A DNA stretch of 64,000 nt from Bacteroidota bacterium (lineage in GTDB: Bacteria > Bacteroidota > Bacteroidia > Cytophagales > Cyclobacteriaceae): assembly GCA_016191555.1 (NCBI GenBank), contig JACPVX010000017.1, forward strand, positions 55,706-119,705. The letters run 5' to 3'. The notes under the pieces were generated by a model that saw only the letters and a program-made list of their open reading frames with translations, was not told the origin of the DNA and searched no databases. Every line of letters begins with the position of its first letter. Position 1 is the stretch's first letter. This document shows positions 61,279-64,000 of this stretch, in pieces. The position numbers and the translations under genes were made by a program.

Positions 61279-62322
61279 TTAGTCTTGTAAGATATTGCTG
61301 AGGAACGATGACTTGAGCAGCAACCAGAACAAGAAGAGAACCAAGGCCCATTTCAAATAGATAAAGTAGAAATCAGAGGTGTCTTTAAAACGACTTTCTT
61401 TGATTTCTGCTTTTTCATATTGATCGATCCGCTTGAATACGTTCACTAGTGCTTCGTTATCGGTTACGCGGAAGAATTCACCCTTACCGATTTCAGCGAT
61501 TTTGCGCATGGTTGTTTCATCTACAGAGTTTTCTACCATCTGTGGGCGACCGAAAAAATCTTTTCCAAAAGGCACCATTCCTTCTTTCCCCACTACAATG
61601 GTGTAGATTTTGATATTATAAGCATCCGCCAATTCAGCAGCGGTGATGGGGTCGATATTCCCGGCCGTGTTATCACCATCGCTTATTAAAATGCAAACTT
61701 TGGATTTTGATTCAGACTCGCGCATGCGGTTAGTGACCACGGCCATGGCGCTGCCAATAGCTGTGCCCCGAGATTCAATCATCTCAAAGGAAATATCATT
61801 GAGATACGATTGTAATAAATCGTAATCGGTAGTCAATGGCGCTAACGAGAATGCATCACCGGAAAATACGACAAGCCCAATGCGATCTTGTTTCCTGCCT
61901 TTGATGAAATCGCGTGCCACATCTTTGGCGGCTTCCAACCGATTGGGTTTAAAGTCTTCTATTTGCATGGATTGTGAAATATCCAATGCAATCATGATAT
62001 CGATACCTTCCGTCCACTGTTCTACTTTTTCATTTGTTTTTTGCGGACGGGCTAAAGCCACCAACATCAGCGCCAGCACAAGTGCCAGAACGAATTCGGG
62101 TAACAGCCGAACTAAATTGGTAGGCGAACTCTTTAAATCACTTTTAGTCAATGCCACCGGTAACTTCTGATTGAAGTAGTAGCGCGTTAACCAGCGGACG
62201 ATGAAAAGAACCGGAATGGCATACAAACCATACAGCACCATCTGATTCTCCCAGGTAAAACCTTTTAGAACTGTAGGTGTAAACCATTCAGTCGAGTACC
62301 ACGGATCGATCAGGCTATCCAT
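61279..62322 (-). CDS. batA: BatA-like VWA domain protein
   Basis: A 347-residue protein with two N-terminal membrane helices, a VWA domain with MIDAS DISQSM (Asp114), ISDGDN, and a C-terminal helix (FIYLKWALVLFLFWLLL). Bat proteins are linked to aerotolerance in Bacteroides. Its start overlaps the upstream gene by 8 nt. The stop touches the convergent TonB gene with no gap, and no batB follows. Confidence 0.9.
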   Translation of the reverse strand: MDSLIDPWYSTEWFTPTVLKGFTWENQMVLYGLYAIPVLFIVRWLTRYYFNQKLPVALTKSDLKSSPTNLVRLLPEFVLALVLALMLVALARPQKTNEKVEQWTEGIDIMIALDISQSMQIEDFKPNRLEAAKDVARDFIKGRKQDRIGLVVFSGDAFSLAPLTTDYDLLQSYLNDISFEMIESRGTAIGSAMAVVTNRMRESESKSKVCILISDGDNTAGNIDPITAAELADAYNIKIYTIVVGKEGMVPFGKDFFGRPQMVENSVDETTMRKIAEIGKGEFFRVTDNEALVNVFKRIDQYEKAEIKESRFKDTSDFYFIYLKWALVLFLFWLLLKSSFLSNILQD

Positions 62323-63214
62323 TTTTTATTTCCTCTAGTTTCTTAAAATACTGATCTTCAGAATAGCTTTTCAAATGGGCAAACAGACCTTTCCCTTGGG
62401 ATTGCTGCGCATAAATCATCCGGTCAATCGCCCAAAGCGATTCAATCAAACGCTGATCGGATTCGTATTGGCTGATCTCTTTGGTAGTGAATTTGGTATA
62501 AGGTCTTCCGATCAAATCTTCCACATATTTTTTCCAAATGAAAAGTGCGGTTTCTGTTGATTTTGCAGCGCCATCCGTTTCACTTCGTTCCACCCATTGA
62601 TTGAAAGTCTCTAAGAAGGCAAGGTGTTTCTTTTCCAATCGCTTTCGCTGATAGTACTGCCGTATTCTCCGACCAAATACCAGCCATGCAATGACCAGTA
62701 AAATGATCATGACACCACCGATGATCGAAAGCAACGGATAATTCAACAACCAGGAAACATTCCAGTAATTCGTGTTAGTCTTCAATGGAATTTTTGCCAA
62801 CTGCGTGGAGTCGGGAAGATTTTCAACCACCTTATCGAAAATAACGGTGTCAGTAATCGCTGTTACGCGCGTGCAGTCTTGCTCTTCGACTACAAAAACC
62901 GGAAGGCTTAATAGTTGAAGACTGTCTATTTCGAATGTGGTGAGCGTATAGATGACGCTGTCATAGCTGATGCCTTCTTTGGTGACGGTAGGGACGTAGC
63001 TCTTTTTTTGAAATTCGAACGGTGCGAAGGAATAGCTCGAATCCGGAAACAACACTGTTTTCTTTTGCGGGTAGCGAGCGCTGAGGTAGTAGGAGATCGA
63101 CTTCCCGATTTGAATGCTGTCGGCAGAAAAATGTCCACGCACCTTTTCTTCCTGTGCGGAAGAAAAGAAAGACACCAACAGGCACAAACTTAAAACGAGT
63201 ATTCTGTCAAACAC
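62315..63214 (-). CDS. Bat-operon membrane protein, 299 aa
   Basis: A signal peptide (LVLSLCLLVSFFSSAQ), a ~150-residue beta-rich periplasmic part, one membrane helix (LLSIIGGVMIILLVIAWLVF) and a basic cytoplasmic helix domain (QYYQRKRLEKKHLAFLETFNQWVE). The gene between DUF58 and batA in Bacteroidota bat loci has this layout (BatD-like). Its start overlaps the DUF58 end by 8 nt. Confidence 0.85.
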   Translation of the reverse strand: MFDRILVLSLCLLVSFFSSAQEEKVRGHFSADSIQIGKSISYYLSARYPQKKTVLFPDSSYSFAPFEFQKKSYVPTVTKEGISYDSVIYTLTTFEIDSLQLLSLPVFVVEEQDCTRVTAITDTVIFDKVVENLPDSTQLAKIPLKTNTNYWNVSWLLNYPLLSIIGGVMIILLVIAWLVFGRRIRQYYQRKRLEKKHLAFLETFNQWVERSETDGAAKSTETALFIWKKYVEDLIGRPYTKFTTKEISQYESDQRLIESLWAIDRMIYAQQSQGKGLFAHLKSYSEDQYFKKLEEIKNG

Positions 63215-64000
63215 TTTTAAACGATTTATTCCTCATCTTAAATAACTTCAACAGCTTGGGAACATAGTCCTCATTGGTGTCAATCGAAATGAAATTGATT
63301 TGATGCTTACGACTAAAGTTGGCCAACTCCGTTTGGCGTAAGCCGTGGTGCGTGGCGATGGCTTCGCGAAAACCTCCAAAAGATGTATTCACCCACATGG
63401 TTTTCTGACTCTCTTTATCCAACACGGGGATAATCCCCAACTTCGGCAATTGTGTTTCGCGCTTGTCGCTGATTTTAATAATAACCAGATCATGCCTGCG
63501 CGCCAGCGACTTCAAATTATGATAATAGCCTTCGTCAATAAAATCAGAGATCATCACAATCACACTTCTTCGTTTGATCGAATTGAGTGCAAAGGAAATC
63601 GCCTTGCTCAAATTAGTCTTTAATGATTTTGGTTGCAGCTTGACGATGTTGTAAATAATGTCATATGCCTGCTGCATTCCTTTTTTGGGCTTGATGAATT
63701 TCTCCCGTTCATCTGAAAAGCAAATCAACCCGATTTGGCTGGATTCTTTCGCACCCGACAATGCCAATACTCCACACACTTCTTTGCCAATATCTACTTT
63801 GGTTTTGCCGGGGCTTCCAATTTCTTCGGAAGCACTTACATCCAGAATAAAGAAAATGGTTTGCTCTTTTTCTTCTTTGAAGGTTTTTACGAAGGTGCCA
63901 TGCCCTTTGGCCGACACATTCCAGTCGATGGTGCGGATATCATCGCCATACTGATAGGGGCGAACATCATCAAACTCGAGTCCGGTGCCCTTAAAGATCG
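63207..64000 (-). CDS. DUF58 family protein (5' partial)
   Basis: The frame continues to the window edge (FKGTGLEFDDVRPYQYGDDIRTIDWNVSAKGHGTF), so the track's Met at 63917 is internal. The DRPYxxGDDxRxIDW motif and the VWA-like core IFFILDVSASEEIG and VIMISDFIDEGYYH define DUF58, which acts with a MoxR ATPase and Bat proteins. About the first 40-60 residues lie outside the window. Confidence 0.92.
   Translation of the reverse strand, partial: IFKGTGLEFDDVRPYQYGDDIRTIDWNVSAKGHGTFVKTFKEEKEQTIFFILDVSASEEIGSPGKTKVDIGKEVCGVLALSGAKESSQIGLICFSDEREKFIKPKKGMQQAYDIIYNIVKLQPKSLKTNLSKAISFALNSIKRRSVIVMISDFIDEGYYHNLKSLARRHDLVIIKISDKRETQLPKLGIIPVLDKESQKTMWVNTSFGGFREAIATHHGLRQTELANFSRKHQINFISIDTNEDYVPKLLKLFKMRNKSFKSV

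Overview
The window is a bacterial chromosome segment from the Bacteroidota, most likely the order Cytophagales. The evidence is gene content: DUF3822 next to coaD, DUF2851, DUF3078, LolA after FtsK, a HYC_CC_PP/HMA/TonB metal locus, Bat-type VWA genes, SprB-like repeat remnants, and -7 boxes of the TAnnTTTG type. Most genes lack a clear Shine-Dalgarno sequence. No genus can be named from the sequence alone.

Layout. 1-12.8 kb is mostly core genes: the end of a secreted cytochrome-like protein, a sodium:solute symporter, OsmC, MetZ, a 43-aa membrane protein missed by the ORF track, an HD phosphohydrolase with a TPR protein, a ParE-type toxin/antitoxin pair, small secreted enzymes, an ABC ATPase with a TolC channel, ribosomal protein S1 (broken by a one-base frameshift) and tRNA-Cys. 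12.8-29.1 kb is an accessory region. It holds an FAD-linked oxidase, a Bor-like lipoprotein, two c-type cytochrome lipoproteins, an AT-rich insert of three unrelated genes, a 21-bp degenerate tandem repeat array, a DyP-type peroxidase with three small companions, and a 7TM protein/histidine kinase/NarL-type regulator set. 29.1-64 kb returns to core genes: FtsK, LolA, PyrF, DUF2851, a nucleoside phosphorylase, an M16 peptidase, a LysM transglycosylase, a HerA-like ATPase, LPP20-like lipoproteins, PyrE, CoaD, two Nudix hydrolases, YggS, GH3, a shortened LysE, a copper/metal locus with a TonB receptor, and the front of a bat operon.

The most interesting signal is in the accessory region. Five near-perfect palindromes with the core TRGGA-N5-TCCYA lie only in intergenic DNA between 19.0 and 26.5 kb. 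They sit upstream of the cytochrome genes, a possible 37-codon ORF, the repeat array, the DyP operon and a divergent 117-aa gene that precedes the histidine kinase/NarL regulator pair. A simple reading is a redox regulon (DyP peroxidase, c-cytochromes, perhaps the FAD oxidase) controlled by the nearby two-component system. In addition, three genes of the DyP operon each carry the same ~35-nt leader 14-19 nt before the start codon. Both are inferences from sequence pattern and position; no binding or expression data are available here.

Other points: the rpsA frameshift is most likely a missing A in a short A-run (sequencing error); the LysE-like transporter appears to have lost an internal stretch in frame; the bat operon stops after batA.
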